From Streptomyces albireticuli (lineage in GTDB: Bacteria > Actinomycetota > Actinomycetes > Streptomycetales > Streptomycetaceae), in NCBI RefSeq assembly GCF_021228125.1, contig NZ_JAJQQS010000023.1, positions 1-64,000 on the forward strand: DNA of 64,000 nucleotides, given 5' to 3'. Position numbers and translations under genes: made by a program. Below the pieces are notes generated by a model that did no database searches, was not told the DNA's origin, and worked only from the letters and a program-made list of their open reading frames with translations. Of this stretch, positions 43,101-51,385 are shown piece by piece. Position 1 is the first letter of the stretch. Every line of letters begins with the position of its first letter.

Positions 43101-44538
43101 CGTGGAGAAGCCCCTGGAGCCGCCCAAACTGGGCGAGCTCCGCTTCGTCCGCGCCGCCGAGGACACCTTCGCCGGGCTCCGCGGCGAGGTGCGCTCCCAC
43201 TCCCGCAGCACCGGGCAGGTCGACATCGACGCCACGTGGAGCGAGTGGACCGACGACGTCCGGGAAGCGGCACCGGCCCGGATCACCGGTCACGCGCACG
43301 TCGGCGCCATCACCGTGGGGCGAGGGCAGGAAAGCCTCCCCCTGCGGGACATCCGGCACGAGTTCCGCGACACCCGGCACCGCAACGTCACCTACACCCC
43401 CACCGCCACCACCCGCTTCCGTGAGTACTTCCACCCGGTGCTCACCGCGCAGCCCGCGCTGATCACCCGTAAGGGCCCGGACAGCACGGGGGAGACCGGG
43501 CTGGGCTGGCCCGTCCTCAGCTCACGGCGGCCCGAACCGCCCGGGGCGCGCCACCTCGTGCCCACCTTCCGCTGGGAGCGGACCGTGGACCACGCCGCGC
43601 ACCGCGTCACCCGGGTGCGCCGCCACGCGGGCCTGCGCGTCTACCTGGACCGCCCCTGGTTCTCCTCCGGCGACGACGAACTCCTCGCCGTCGTCCTCGA
43701 CCCGGGCCGGACCACCGATCCCAGGCTGCCGGACGAGATGGTCAGCCTGTGCGGCGCCGACCCCGTCTGGTCCGACACGACCGTCCTGCCCCGGCTCACC
43801 GCCGAGATGTTCCCGGGCGCGAAGCTCACGGCCGCGGACGTGGTCACGGCGGAAACCGTCGCCGGTACGACCGCGGCGGTCAAGGTCGTTGCCTACGAGC
43901 CGTCCTTCGACGCGCGGCAGCGGCTGTGGTTCTGCGACGTCGACGTGGACCTCGGCGCCGGGCCCACCGCCACGGCCTACTTCCCGTACCTGCGGCTGGC
44001 CCTCGCCCGCTACCAGCCGTACTCCGTCGCCCCGCTCCACCTCTCCAAGATCGTCACGGCCGAGTTCGCCCAGCTGATGCCCGACCGCGAGATCGCCGCC
44101 TCCATGACGACCGACGGCCGGATCCACCTCGACCTCGGCGGCCCGGCCGCCCTCGACGCCGTCGGCAGGCGCGTCGGGCCCGGCCTGCCGGGCATGGCGG
44201 CCAGCCGCCGGATCGTCGCCTCGGTGCAGAGCCGCGGTCTGACGGCCGGAGATCTGGACTGGGTGACCACCGACGCCGTCGTCGAACTCACCTGCGTCCC
44301 CCGCGGCCCGGGCTTCGGCTGGACCGGCGACCTCACCCCACCACCGCCCCGCCTGCCCCAGCTGTCCCGCTACCGGCTGCTCGTCGAGGAGTACGAGACG
44401 TACCTGGCCGATCCGGCCACGGCGACCGGGACGGTGACGGCGGGCGGCACCGTGCTGCCGGTGAACCGGAGGCTGATCCACGCGGACTACTTCGGGCTGA
44501 CGACGACGCTGCTGGGCAGGATCGTGCTGGAGGAGTGA
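40111..44538 (+). CDS. Giant protein of unknown function, gene 2 of pair
   Basis: A 1475-aa protein without a signal peptide or recognised domain. The N-terminus is MPETIRWTVLPDGVTADGKL. Residues about 145-215 form a low-complexity Gly/Asn/Asp/Arg and Pro/Ala linker, with 12-residue repeats of the type GGGSNGNGGADR. The remainder is beta-rich, including HQALFGWHGWSLVAPPPGL and YRLRARLVDLAGNSLGP, reminiscent of a fibronectin-like or visceral beta-sandwich, then a C-terminal stretch with RLIHADYFGLTTTLLGRIVL. It is encoded 3 bp after gene 1. Its last codons merge into a heptamer tandem repeat. A structural, surface or injection-related role is possible but unsupported. Confidence 0.7.
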   Translation: MPETIRWTVLPDGVTADGKLRLTVLVSPRLTGGTTLGAFAGFVDWPQTLARYLPALQVEFKPPAGASITLPTTAQPGRFPPPDSAVWKALFTTATEVRAPASFTATALARGVPPTLRSFPGQAVHQQIDSLYETAVTTTAFHRAFPGGGSNGNGGADRGGGPNGSGGADRGGGSNDRDGSHHGGAPEAGAPEAGGPVPHGQDGEDTAGTPAPGTPAAPPAAPPPSWDHPALDDLLTPLTEPIRALAKAVGKSYPQLDDLLAGRTGGGGVSGAPAGPAAPAAPENPFRPKHMRRDEEPYRRGGPMLYFAELYRFYDRPAAPPAPGAPDTPPAPPERPDLDFHGACALLADYPELLRRFGLAVDLLVTPPPGTLDQGQARVVFTAAQGHLNTDESLRPWTKLRHVAGQRFEPYADDDGTHGRRTLALGGPDVRVTDLDVDGAAIKYVEFARLVEQALAGITDPEGAAAPDTTAPPALHGAGLTVLRDAQDAALAGQMEDDARHVAGVDATGAALAAAVLDASHLVRGYRVDVGLVDDATGRVTTWRPLCARTGTYTVRRAGQPPVALAVGPDEGHLKASTVTADKLKPDELYVHQALFGWHGWSLVAPPPGLTIGADNRPQASDPEIDPDFPLDTKFRPTPGTLPALRYGRTYRLRARLVDLAGNSLGPTAQTADVRATAPVTYGRWEPVPPPVLVPKWPFLEGESEPRMVIRSTVDDDGEPMTPDAWARDRNGKVPDHERESPVDGLDRRYRSFDERHLSPPKSSLQTAEQHGAYDNVFGPGKPDIVRRRFFAAARREAASYLDTVVRLAENPDLTHDLKAFGQIRVAKHNVHDTEPLTELPVGRGDGLKPGEYVLHTADQLLLPYLPDVLARGVSLRGLPGAEPNETYDFPGPWPQAKPLRLKIVEGDGPPRWGGPFNRELTVFLPKAEFATVRVSCRLDPADLELFRNWRLLTSSKMWNDPVTGLPQQKKDELTAASADGENWMLTPWAELTLVHAVEKPLEPPKLGELRFVRAAEDTFAGLRGEVRSHSRSTGQVDIDATWSEWTDDVREAAPARITGHAHVGAITVGRGQESLPLRDIRHEFRDTRHRNVTYTPTATTRFREYFHPVLTAQPALITRKGPDSTGETGLGWPVLSSRRPEPPGARHLVPTFRWERTVDHAAHRVTRVRRHAGLRVYLDRPWFSSGDDELLAVVLDPGRTTDPRLPDEMVSLCGADPVWSDTTVLPRLTAEMFPGAKLTAADVVTAETVAGTTAAVKVVAYEPSFDARQRLWFCDVDVDLGAGPTATAYFPYLRLALARYQPYSVAPLHLSKIVTAEFAQLMPDREIAASMTTDGRIHLDLGGPAALDAVGRRVGPGLPGMAASRRIVASVQSRGLTAGDLDWVTTDAVVELTCVPRGPGFGWTGDLTPPPPRLPQLSRYRLLVEEYETYLADPATATGTVTAGGTVLPVNRRLIHADYFGLTTTLLGRIVLEE

Positions 44539-44585
44539 GGAGTGAGGAGTGAGGAGTGAGGAGTGAGGAGTGAGGAGTGAGGAGG
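44530..44585. repeat. Heptamer tandem repeat GAGGAGT over the stop codon of the giant gene
   Basis: Seven perfect head-to-tail copies of GAGGAGT (44530-44578) plus a final GAGGAGG. The first copies encode the terminal Glu-Glu and the stop of the preceding gene. Slippage would mostly change the non-coding side, because the stop is in the first two units. Confidence 0.9.
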
Positions 44586-44614
44586 AGCGGGGTCGGGCGG
44601 CGGCGGGGGTGGGG

Positions 44615-45607
44615 TCAACGCCCCCAGCGCAACCCGGCGGTCTCCACCGGCGCGTCCCACAGCCGGAGCAGTTCCTCGTCCACCTGGCACAGTGTCACCG
44701 AGGCCCCGGCCATGTCGAGGGAGGTCACGTAGTTCCCCACGAGCGTCCGGGCGACCGGGATCCCGCGCTCCCGCAGCACGCGGTGCACCTCGGACGTGAA
44801 CCCGTACAGCTCCAGCAGCGGCGTCCCGCCCGCGCCGTTCACCAGGACCAGCACCGGGCCGGTGAACCGCAGGTCGGAGAGCACCGCGTCGACGGCGTAG
44901 TCCGCGATCTCGCCGGACGTCATCATCGCGCGCCGCTCCCGGCCGGGCTCACCGTGGATGCCGACGCCCAGCTCCAGCTCCCCGGCGGGCAGATCGAAGG
45001 TCGGACTGCCCTTGGCGGGCGTGGTGCAGGCGGCGAGCGCGACACCGAAGCTGCGCGACGACTCGTTCACCCGCCGCGCGAGCGCCTCCACCCGCTCCAG
45101 GGGCGCGCCCTCCTCGGCCGCGGCACCGGCGATCTTCTCCACGAAGAGGGTGGCCCCGGTGCCCCGGCGGCCCGCCGTGAAGAGGCTGTCGGTAACGGCC
45201 ACGTCGTCGTTGACGAGGACGCTGGCGACCTGGATGCCCTCGTCCTCGGCCAGCTCGGCGGCCATGTTGAAGTTGAGGACGTCACCGGTGTAGTTCTTCA
45301 CGATGAAGAGCACCCCCTTGCCGCTGTCGACCGCGGCGGCGGCGCGCACCATCTGATCGGGCACGGGCGAGGTGAACACCTCCCCGGGACACGCCGCGTC
45401 CAGCATCCCGGCCCCCACGAACCCCGCGTGCAACGGCTCATGCCCCGACCCACCCCCGGACACCAGCCCTACCTTCCCCGCCACCGGCGCGTCCCGCCGC
45501 ACCACGACCCGCCCCTCGACGTCGACGGTCAGCTCGGGATGGGCGACGGCCATACCGCGCAGGGCGTCGGCGACGGCGGTCTCGGGGACGTTGATGAGCA
45601 TTTTCAT
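44615..45607 (-). CDS. dhaK: Dihydroxyacetone kinase subunit DhaK (solo)
   Basis: A 330-aa DhaK substrate-binding subunit. It begins MKMLINVPETAV, has GLVSGGGSGHEPLHAGFVG (about residues 47-65), VKNYTGDVLNFNMA and the histidine that covalently binds dihydroxyacetone in LGVGIHGEPG (about 218). It lacks the C-terminal ATP-binding DhaL domain of the fused kinases, and neither dhaL nor dhaM is adjacent, so its partner must be encoded elsewhere. The ATG at 45607 follows AAGGAGACCCGC. Confidence 0.92.
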   Translation of the reverse strand: MKMLINVPETAVADALRGMAVAHPELTVDVEGRVVVRRDAPVAGKVGLVSGGGSGHEPLHAGFVGAGMLDAACPGEVFTSPVPDQMVRAAAAVDSGKGVLFIVKNYTGDVLNFNMAAELAEDEGIQVASVLVNDDVAVTDSLFTAGRRGTGATLFVEKIAGAAAEEGAPLERVEALARRVNESSRSFGVALAACTTPAKGSPTFDLPAGELELGVGIHGEPGRERRAMMTSGEIADYAVDAVLSDLRFTGPVLVLVNGAGGTPLLELYGFTSEVHRVLRERGIPVARTLVGNYVTSLDMAGASVTLCQVDEELLRLWDAPVETAGLRWGR

Positions 45608-46026
45608 GCGGGTCTCCTTCAGTAACAGGCGGTGAGGTCGCTGACCTGCGTTTCCGCAGGTCATCCGTAGCGGCGAAGGGAGTAGTCGATCTTGACGGGC
45701 CCTGGTGGTCGGTAGTGGTCCGCGGCGGTGCTGATGCTGACCCAATGCTGACTTTACTGACGATGTATCAGCTAAGTCGTGGGCTACTCAGCGTGATGGC
45801 CCTAGGGTACTGAGGCTGATCCGCTGAGGAACTCCGGTGCCTGAAGATCGAGGTACGCCTGCTGAGGTTGCCCGCGCTCGGAAGGCGGCGGCACCTCGGC
45901 CGGGAGGGCAACCCACCCGAGGCGCAACGGATGAACGGCACGGTCGAGAGGCTCCGTACGCCGTTCACTCCCACGCCGTACGCCGGGGTTCCGGTCCAAG
46001 GGCTTCGCGGAGCCGCCTCACCCTGG
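45608..46026. other. Intergenic region with scattered GCTGA motifs
   Basis: No gene is supported in these 419 bp between the dhaK start and the SDR stop. GCTGA or its complement recurs about six times between 45728 and 45830, which might be regulator half-sites. Translations in all frames give only unfamiliar, low-quality sequence. Confidence 0.4.
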
Positions 46027-46812
46027 CTATTTCGCGAGATATCCGCCATCGACGATGTGATCGCTGCCGGTGAGGTACGAGGCGTCGTCGGACACCAGGA
46101 ACGCGACAAAGGCCGCGACTTCGGCCGGTCGTGCCGTGCGCCGCAGCGGGACGGAGGCCACGAGGCCATCGGTGGTTCCGGGCGGCAGTGCGGTGATCAA
46201 CGGCGTCTCCACGATGCCGGGTGACACCGACAGGACCCGGATGCCGCGGTCGGCGTACTCGCGAGCGGCCGTACGGGTCAGTGCGAGGACGCCCTGTTTG
46301 GCGGCGGCGTAGGCGGCGTGGCCGCGGAAGCCCGAATGGGCGGCGATGGACGCGAGGTTGACGATGACCCCGCCCTTGTCGGCCATCGCGGCCAGTTGGT
46401 AGCGCATCGAGTGGAAAACGCCGTACAGGTTCACTCGCATGACGGCCTCGAAGTCCGTGGGAGGAAGCTCGGCGAGCGGGCGGAGGGCGCCCATGATCCC
46501 GGCACTGTTGACCGCGATCCGCAGACCTCCCCTCATGGCGGTGGCTTCCTCCACGACGCGCGCCACGGCATCCGGATCGGTGACGTCGAGCCGGCGGGGC
46601 AGAGCGGCGCCGCCCGTGGCCGTGATCCGCGTCGCCACGCGGGCCGCTCCGTCCTCGTCAAGGTCCGCGACCACCACGGTGGTGCCTTCCGTGGCGAGCC
46701 GCTCCGCACAGGCCGCGCCGATGCCGGAGGCACCGCCGATCACCAGGGCGGTCCGGTGCCGCGGCGTGCCGTGCGGCGTTGTGTGCCCGGAGAGGTGTGC
46801 GTGGTCCGGCAT
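46027..46812 (-). CDS. Short-chain dehydrogenase/reductase, terpenoid cluster
   Basis: A 261-aa classical SDR: cofactor loop VIGGASGIGAACAERLA (about residues 24-40), VNSAGIMGAL, catalytic serine in NLASIAAHSGF and Y-x3-K in YAAAKQG. An aspartate after the second strand (VVVADLDEDGA) favours NAD(H). It ends the leftward operon cyclase-P450-SDR, 34 bp after the P450, so it probably oxidises an alcohol installed by that enzyme. Confidence 0.9.
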   Translation of the reverse strand: MPDHAHLSGHTTPHGTPRHRTALVIGGASGIGAACAERLATEGTTVVVADLDEDGAARVATRITATGGAALPRRLDVTDPDAVARVVEEATAMRGGLRIAVNSAGIMGALRPLAELPPTDFEAVMRVNLYGVFHSMRYQLAAMADKGGVIVNLASIAAHSGFRGHAAYAAAKQGVLALTRTAAREYADRGIRVLSVSPGIVETPLITALPPGTTDGLVASVPLRRTARPAEVAAFVAFLVSDDASYLTGSDHIVDGGYLAK

Positions 46813-46846
46813 ATGCGTTCTCCTGACAGGTGGAGGGCGGCGAGGG

Positions 46847-48214
46847 TCAGACCGGGCGTCGGTGTGCCGTGAGGAGCAGCCTGTCCGGGCGCAGAACGGT
46901 GCCGACCAGAGGCCGTACGGGATCGGCGCCGGCCGGTGTCAGGCGTCGGTGGGCGGTGAAGGCCGCCAGGGCGAGGGTCAGTTCGGCCCAGGCGAACTCC
47001 TCCCCGATGCACAGGCGGCTGCCCGCTCCGAAGGGCAGATAGGTGTGGCGCGGTGCCTTCGCGGCGGCGTCGTGCGGCCAGCGTTCGGGGTCGAAGCGGT
47101 CCGGGTCCTCGTACAGGTGCGGATCGCGGTGGAGGGCGTACGGGCTGAAGAAGACCTCGGCGCCCTGGGGCAGCCGCGTGCCCCCGAGGGTGACCGGCCG
47201 CACCGTACGGCGCATCAGCAGCCACGAGGGCGGATACAGCCGCAGGACTTCGGCCAGGACCCGCCGCGTGTAGGCCAACGCGGGCAGATCGCCGATGCCG
47301 GAGGGACGTCCGGCCGGTAGTGAGTCGACCTCCTCGTGGATGCGCCGCTGGACACCTGGCCTGCGGGCGATCTCGTGCAGCGACCAGGCCAGGGCCGCGC
47401 TGACGGTACCGGTGCCGGCCAGAAAGAGGGTGATCAGCTCGTCGACCACCTCGGTGTCGGTCAGGGCGCCGTCCGCCCCTTCGGCGAGCAGGATCATCGA
47501 GAGCAGATCGCCGCGATCCCTGCCGTCGGCGCGGTACGCCGCGATGATCCGCCGCTGGACCGCGGCCAGCCGTTCGAGCGGGCCGGTGTGCGGAGGCCGC
47601 CACGCCGGGAGCAGGGGGACGCGCTCGGCCCAGGCGTGGACGGGGGACAGGGCCAGGCGCATCGAGTGGTACTTCACGGCCAGCCAGTCCTGCACGGCGG
47701 CATGCAGTTCGAGGTCGTCCGGGGCACCCGCGTAGAGGGTGCGCAGCAGGATGTCGAGAGTCAGACGGTGGATCTCCGGGACCAGGTCCCGCGTCGTTCC
47801 CGGCTCCCACGCGGCGGCGCTCGCACGGGACCGCTCGGCCATGACGCGGGCGTAGCGGGCGATCCGCTCGTGGTGGAAGGCGGGCTGCATGAGCCTGCGG
47901 TGACGGAGGTGGCGGTCACCGGCGGACGTGATCAGACCGTCGCCGAGCGGCGCGCGGAGGGTGGTGAACATCGCGCCCTTCTCGAAGGCGCGGGCCTGGA
48001 CGGCTACCACTTCCCGGACCAGTTCCGGGTCGGTGACGAAGTGCACCGGCCGCGGGCCGATGTAGATCTTCGTCAGCGGCCCGTGGCGTCGGAGCTCACG
48101 GACGAAGCGCAGGGCGTCGCGCCGGAACCGGAGAGAGTGCCCGGCCAGGGGCACCCGGCCCCGGGCCGTGGGGGCGCCGGTCGCGGTACGAGCCGCCGCC
48201 GCGGCCGACCGCAT
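46847..48214 (-). CDS. Cytochrome P450 of the terpenoid cluster
   Basis: A 455-aa P450. I-helix LFLAGTGTVSAALAW, K-helix ExxR in EVLRLYPPSWLL, and haem loop FGAGSRLCIGEEFA with the ligand cysteine near residue 402. The sequence resembles terpene-oxidising P450s of the pentalenene-oxygenase type. The ATG at 48214 lies one base from the stop of the class II cyclase gene, so the two are translationally coupled and the cyclase product, after class I processing, is the likely substrate. A partner ferredoxin is not seen here. Confidence 0.92.
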   Translation of the reverse strand: MRSAAAAARTATGAPTARGRVPLAGHSLRFRRDALRFVRELRRHGPLTKIYIGPRPVHFVTDPELVREVVAVQARAFEKGAMFTTLRAPLGDGLITSAGDRHLRHRRLMQPAFHHERIARYARVMAERSRASAAAWEPGTTRDLVPEIHRLTLDILLRTLYAGAPDDLELHAAVQDWLAVKYHSMRLALSPVHAWAERVPLLPAWRPPHTGPLERLAAVQRRIIAAYRADGRDRGDLLSMILLAEGADGALTDTEVVDELITLFLAGTGTVSAALAWSLHEIARRPGVQRRIHEEVDSLPAGRPSGIGDLPALAYTRRVLAEVLRLYPPSWLLMRRTVRPVTLGGTRLPQGAEVFFSPYALHRDPHLYEDPDRFDPERWPHDAAAKAPRHTYLPFGAGSRLCIGEEFAWAELTLALAAFTAHRRLTPAGADPVRPLVGTVLRPDRLLLTAHRRPV

Positions 48215-48215
48215 C

Positions 48216-49778
48216 TCAGCGTCCCTCGCACGGGCAGGCGCACGCGGGGCTCCCGAAGGCCTGGAGTCGGCGCCGGCCCGCGAAGAGACCGCCGGCGGCG
48301 AACGCGTGGGTATGTGTGGGGTACTGCGTGAGGAGCGGGCGCGGGCCGTACATCAGCGGTACGCCCGGCCAGGTGCCGTCGGCGCGTTGATTCGCCAGGA
48401 GGTAGTCCAGGCCCGCTGCCCAGTGTGCCGCGTCGAGGACACCGCCCCGGTCCAGGGCGGTGAGGGCCAGCCCGGTGGTGGCCGGGGTGCTCGGGCCGCC
48501 GGCCTCGGCGGGCCAGCCCCCATCGGGATGCCGGGCGCCCGCCAGTGCTCTCGCGGCGGGGTGACCGCCCGCCCGGACGACCGTGCCGAGCGCGGGCAGG
48601 ACCTCGGCGGTGGCGTACGGCAGGCCCCGGTACCACCCGCCGTGCCAGCGCCCCTGCTCCCGGAAGCGATCGTTCAGCCAGCCGCGCGCCGCGGTCAGCG
48701 GTACCTCGTGCCGACCGGGGTGGCTGTCGAGCGCGACGACGACATGGGCGATCACGTCGTCCACCGGCGGGTCCCCGGCGGACTGCCAGGTTCTCCAGAG
48801 GCCGTCGGCCGTCTGTTGCCCTGCCAGGTGCCGTAGTCCGGCCCGGACGGCCGTCGCGCGGCTCGTGCCATCGGCACCGGTGAGTGCCACCAGGACAGAG
48901 GCGGTGGTGTCGTTGTCGGACTCGAGGCCGGAACGGTACGGCCAGCCGCCGTCCGCGTTCTGTGCCGCGACCAGGAACGCGACGGCGGCCGGCAGCCCGT
49001 GGCGGTCGAAGGCCGCATCGCCCCGGAACGTGCGGACGGTGAGGGCGGTGTCCCAGACGTCGCTGGTGGAAAAGCGCCAGGTCCCGTCGGGGAGCTGGCG
49101 CTTGCGCAGGTACGCGCGGCAGCGGCGGGCGGCGGCCGTGCCGGGAGCGGCGGCCTGGAGCGCGAGCGCGGCGAGGGCGGTGGTGACCGGGTTGCCGAAG
49201 AAGTCGCCCTCCGGCGCCTGCTGGTCGGCGATCAGACGGGCGGTGCGCAGGGCACCCGTGTGGTTGCCGAAGGACGCCTCCACGAGGGTCTGCGCGGCCC
49301 ACAGCTCGACCCGGGTCCAGCGCTTGAGCCGGCCGGGGTCGGAGACGGCGGCGGAAAGGTTTCCGCGCAGCACATCAGGTCCTGGTCCGCCGATGGTCAC
49401 CCGGCCGGTGTGCAGAGCGACCGCCTGAAGGAGGCGAGCCCGCGCGGACAGCGCCCGGTCCGTGAAGGAGGGATGGCTCATGTCCACGGGGGCGCTGGTG
49501 CCGAGGGCCAAGGAGAGCAGCGCGGTCTCCATGGCATGGGCCACCGGATGGTGGTCCTGCGGGGTGCCGCTGACGGCGAGCCAGGCCCGGCCCCGGGCGG
49601 CGGCTCCGCCGTCCGCGCTGAGCGGCGAGTGACCGAGCGCCAGCGTGCACAACGCGGTCTCGGTGACACGGGGAGCGGGCACGGCCAGCCACGAGCCGTC
49701 GTCCCGCTGTGCTGCGAGGACGTGCCGGGTGGCCTGGGCGAGCGCATGCTCCACGCGCGGGCGAAGCACGGACGACAT
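48216..49778 (-). CDS. Class II terpene cyclase (prenyltransferase/squalene-oxidase repeat protein) with DNDTT motif
   Basis: A 520-aa alpha-alpha-barrel protein of the class II (protonation-initiated) cyclase fold. QW-like repeats include LPDGTWRFS (about residue 229), QNADGGWPY (about 273) and ADGTWPGVPL near the C-terminus. The acid motif is DNDTT at residues 288-292, in the position of the DXDD/DXDDT acid of diterpene and hopene cyclases; DXDTT variants are known from bacterial drimenyl-diphosphate-type synthases. It should cyclise farnesyl or geranylgeranyl diphosphate without ionising it. The start at 49778 follows GAGG; an ATG at 49856 is an alternative that adds 26 residues. Confidence 0.82.
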   Translation of the reverse strand: MSSVLRPRVEHALAQATRHVLAAQRDDGSWLAVPAPRVTETALCTLALGHSPLSADGGAAARGRAWLAVSGTPQDHHPVAHAMETALLSLALGTSAPVDMSHPSFTDRALSARARLLQAVALHTGRVTIGGPGPDVLRGNLSAAVSDPGRLKRWTRVELWAAQTLVEASFGNHTGALRTARLIADQQAPEGDFFGNPVTTALAALALQAAAPGTAAARRCRAYLRKRQLPDGTWRFSTSDVWDTALTVRTFRGDAAFDRHGLPAAVAFLVAAQNADGGWPYRSGLESDNDTTASVLVALTGADGTSRATAVRAGLRHLAGQQTADGLWRTWQSAGDPPVDDVIAHVVVALDSHPGRHEVPLTAARGWLNDRFREQGRWHGGWYRGLPYATAEVLPALGTVVRAGGHPAARALAGARHPDGGWPAEAGGPSTPATTGLALTALDRGGVLDAAHWAAGLDYLLANQRADGTWPGVPLMYGPRPLLTQYPTHTHAFAAGGLFAGRRRLQAFGSPACACPCEGR

Positions 49779-49893
49779 CCGCGCCTCGGATATCCCGGAC
49801 GAAAAGGATCGCCGGGATGACGGGCCTGATGGGGGTATGCCAGGTCCAGTGCTCATAAGGCTTCCGCCCCTGCTGCTTCGAAGTGCGCGATCA

Positions 49894-49923
49894 TTCACCC
49901 GGATCGGGCGGCGGTCGTACTCT
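49894..49923 (+). promoter_or_regulatory. Promoter for a leaderless terpene-synthase transcript
   Basis: -35-like TTCACC (49894-49899), 18-bp spacer, -10 TACTCT (49918-49923), then 6 nt to the GTG at 49930. No ribosome-binding sequence precedes the GTG. Confidence 0.5.
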
Positions 49924-49929
49924 GACGGT

Positions 49930-51333
49930 GTGGACAATTCGCGAGCGAACGGCCATCCACCCCGGGAGATCGTCTCCATAGCGGACACATGCTCCGGCGC
50001 GCTGCAGAACATGCCCCGGCTGGAAATCTGGCTCAAAGAGCACGGACTGCCTGTAGACCCCGCGCTCGTGCCCTTGATGTGCCTTCAGGCCGCCTTCTTC
50101 ACGCCTTGGACGGCTCCTGAATCCACCTACCAGGTGGCCCGGCTGACGACCTGGCTGATGGCGATCGACAACGTCCTGGACGCCCCTGCCGACGTCACCC
50201 AGGGCGATGGCACCGGGGCCCGGGTCCGGGCCTGGCACCGGGTCATCGCGGGAGCGGACGTGAGCGGCGAGGACCCCGTGGAACACGCTCTGGCGGACAT
50301 CACCGGCGGCCTGCGCCAGGACGGAAGGCCTGAACTGGTCGCGCTCTGGCGGCACAGCATGCACCGGACGCTCACCGGAATGCGGCGCGAGCGTGCGGCC
50401 GCCGAAACGGTGGCCGCCGGCGGCAGCCTGCCCCGGCTGACGGACTACCTACGCCACGGCGCCTGGACAATCGGCGTCGAACAGCAGGTCACCGCCCTGT
50501 GGGCGCTGATGGACGATGTCCATGGGCTTGCGCCGCACCTTCCGGTGCTGCGAGGCGCCCTGCGTCACGGGGCGATCGCGATCCGCCTGCTCAACGACCT
50601 CCGCGGCCACCACCGGGAACGGACCGAGGGAAAGGCCGACGCCCTCGCGATCGGCCTGAGCGCGCCGGAGGCCCACGACCGTGCCGAAGTGGCCGTCGAG
50701 GCTTGCCGCCGGGCTCTGGCTCCGCTCACGGCGGCCGCGTACATTCCTGCGGTGGCACTGGAACGGGTGATCCTCTGGCACAGCCGCATGTACCACCGCT
50801 TCGACCCCGTACGGCCCGGCAACGCGGCCGACATATTCCCGCCTCCGAGGAAGGACCCGAAAGTGGGCATGGAACAGGAAATCCTGGACGCCATCGCTTC
50901 CGGAGGGGAGTACGACGCCATGAAGCTGGCGGAGCTCTTCGACCGCCTCGAACCGGTCGATGCCGGCTTGCTGACCGGCACATGGAAAGGTGGCGGATTC
51001 GAATCCGCCAGCGAGAACGCCGTACTCCTGGCGCAAATGAAGTGGTACGGCAAGCGGTTCGTCGATTCCGGGCATGTGGAGCCGCTGCTGTGCCTCGACG
51101 AGAACGGAAAGGTCTTTTCCTACGAGGAGATGGGGCTCGCCACACTGCACGAGGTCGTCTTCCGCGGGAAACCGTCCACGGCGATGGTCTACGACCAGCT
51201 TCCTGTCATCGACCACTTCCGACGGATCACGGACGACGTCCTGCTGTGCGTCATGGACAAGAAGGGCGACCCCACAGACTTCTACTTCCACCTCACCCGA
51301 GTGCCCGAGCACCTTGCGTTCACGTCTCGATGA
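49930..51333 (+). CDS. Class I terpene synthase fused to GXWXG/DUF4334
   Basis: A 467-aa fusion. Residues 1-300 form an all-helical terpene-synthase domain: D80-N-V-L-D84 stands where DDxxD is expected, and N222-D-L-R-G-H-H-R-E230 fits a variant NSE metal triad (G in place of S). Residues about 320-467 carry a GXWXG motif (GTWKG) and a DUF4334 module with MVYDQLPVIDHFRRI and VMDKKG. Alone, the first part should ionise an allylic diphosphate. Next to a class II cyclase it probably converts the bicyclic diphosphate to the final terpene. The DUF4334 part has no established role and may process the product or bind it. Its start is likely the leaderless GTG at 49930. Confidence 0.78.
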   Translation: MDNSRANGHPPREIVSIADTCSGALQNMPRLEIWLKEHGLPVDPALVPLMCLQAAFFTPWTAPESTYQVARLTTWLMAIDNVLDAPADVTQGDGTGARVRAWHRVIAGADVSGEDPVEHALADITGGLRQDGRPELVALWRHSMHRTLTGMRRERAAAETVAAGGSLPRLTDYLRHGAWTIGVEQQVTALWALMDDVHGLAPHLPVLRGALRHGAIAIRLLNDLRGHHRERTEGKADALAIGLSAPEAHDRAEVAVEACRRALAPLTAAAYIPAVALERVILWHSRMYHRFDPVRPGNAADIFPPPRKDPKVGMEQEILDAIASGGEYDAMKLAELFDRLEPVDAGLLTGTWKGGGFESASENAVLLAQMKWYGKRFVDSGHVEPLLCLDENGKVFSYEEMGLATLHEVVFRGKPSTAMVYDQLPVIDHFRRITDDVLLCVMDKKGDPTDFYFHLTRVPEHLAFTSR

Positions 51334-51385
51334 GCCGGGCGTGGGCCAGGCTCCCAGGCGCGGCCGTCGTCCCGGGCGCGTGGCT

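Noticed and set aside
45768..46169. Open frames on both strands between dhaK and the SDR gene
   Set aside because: Unfamiliar composition, no ribosome site, and partial overlap with the SDR gene; not supported as genes.
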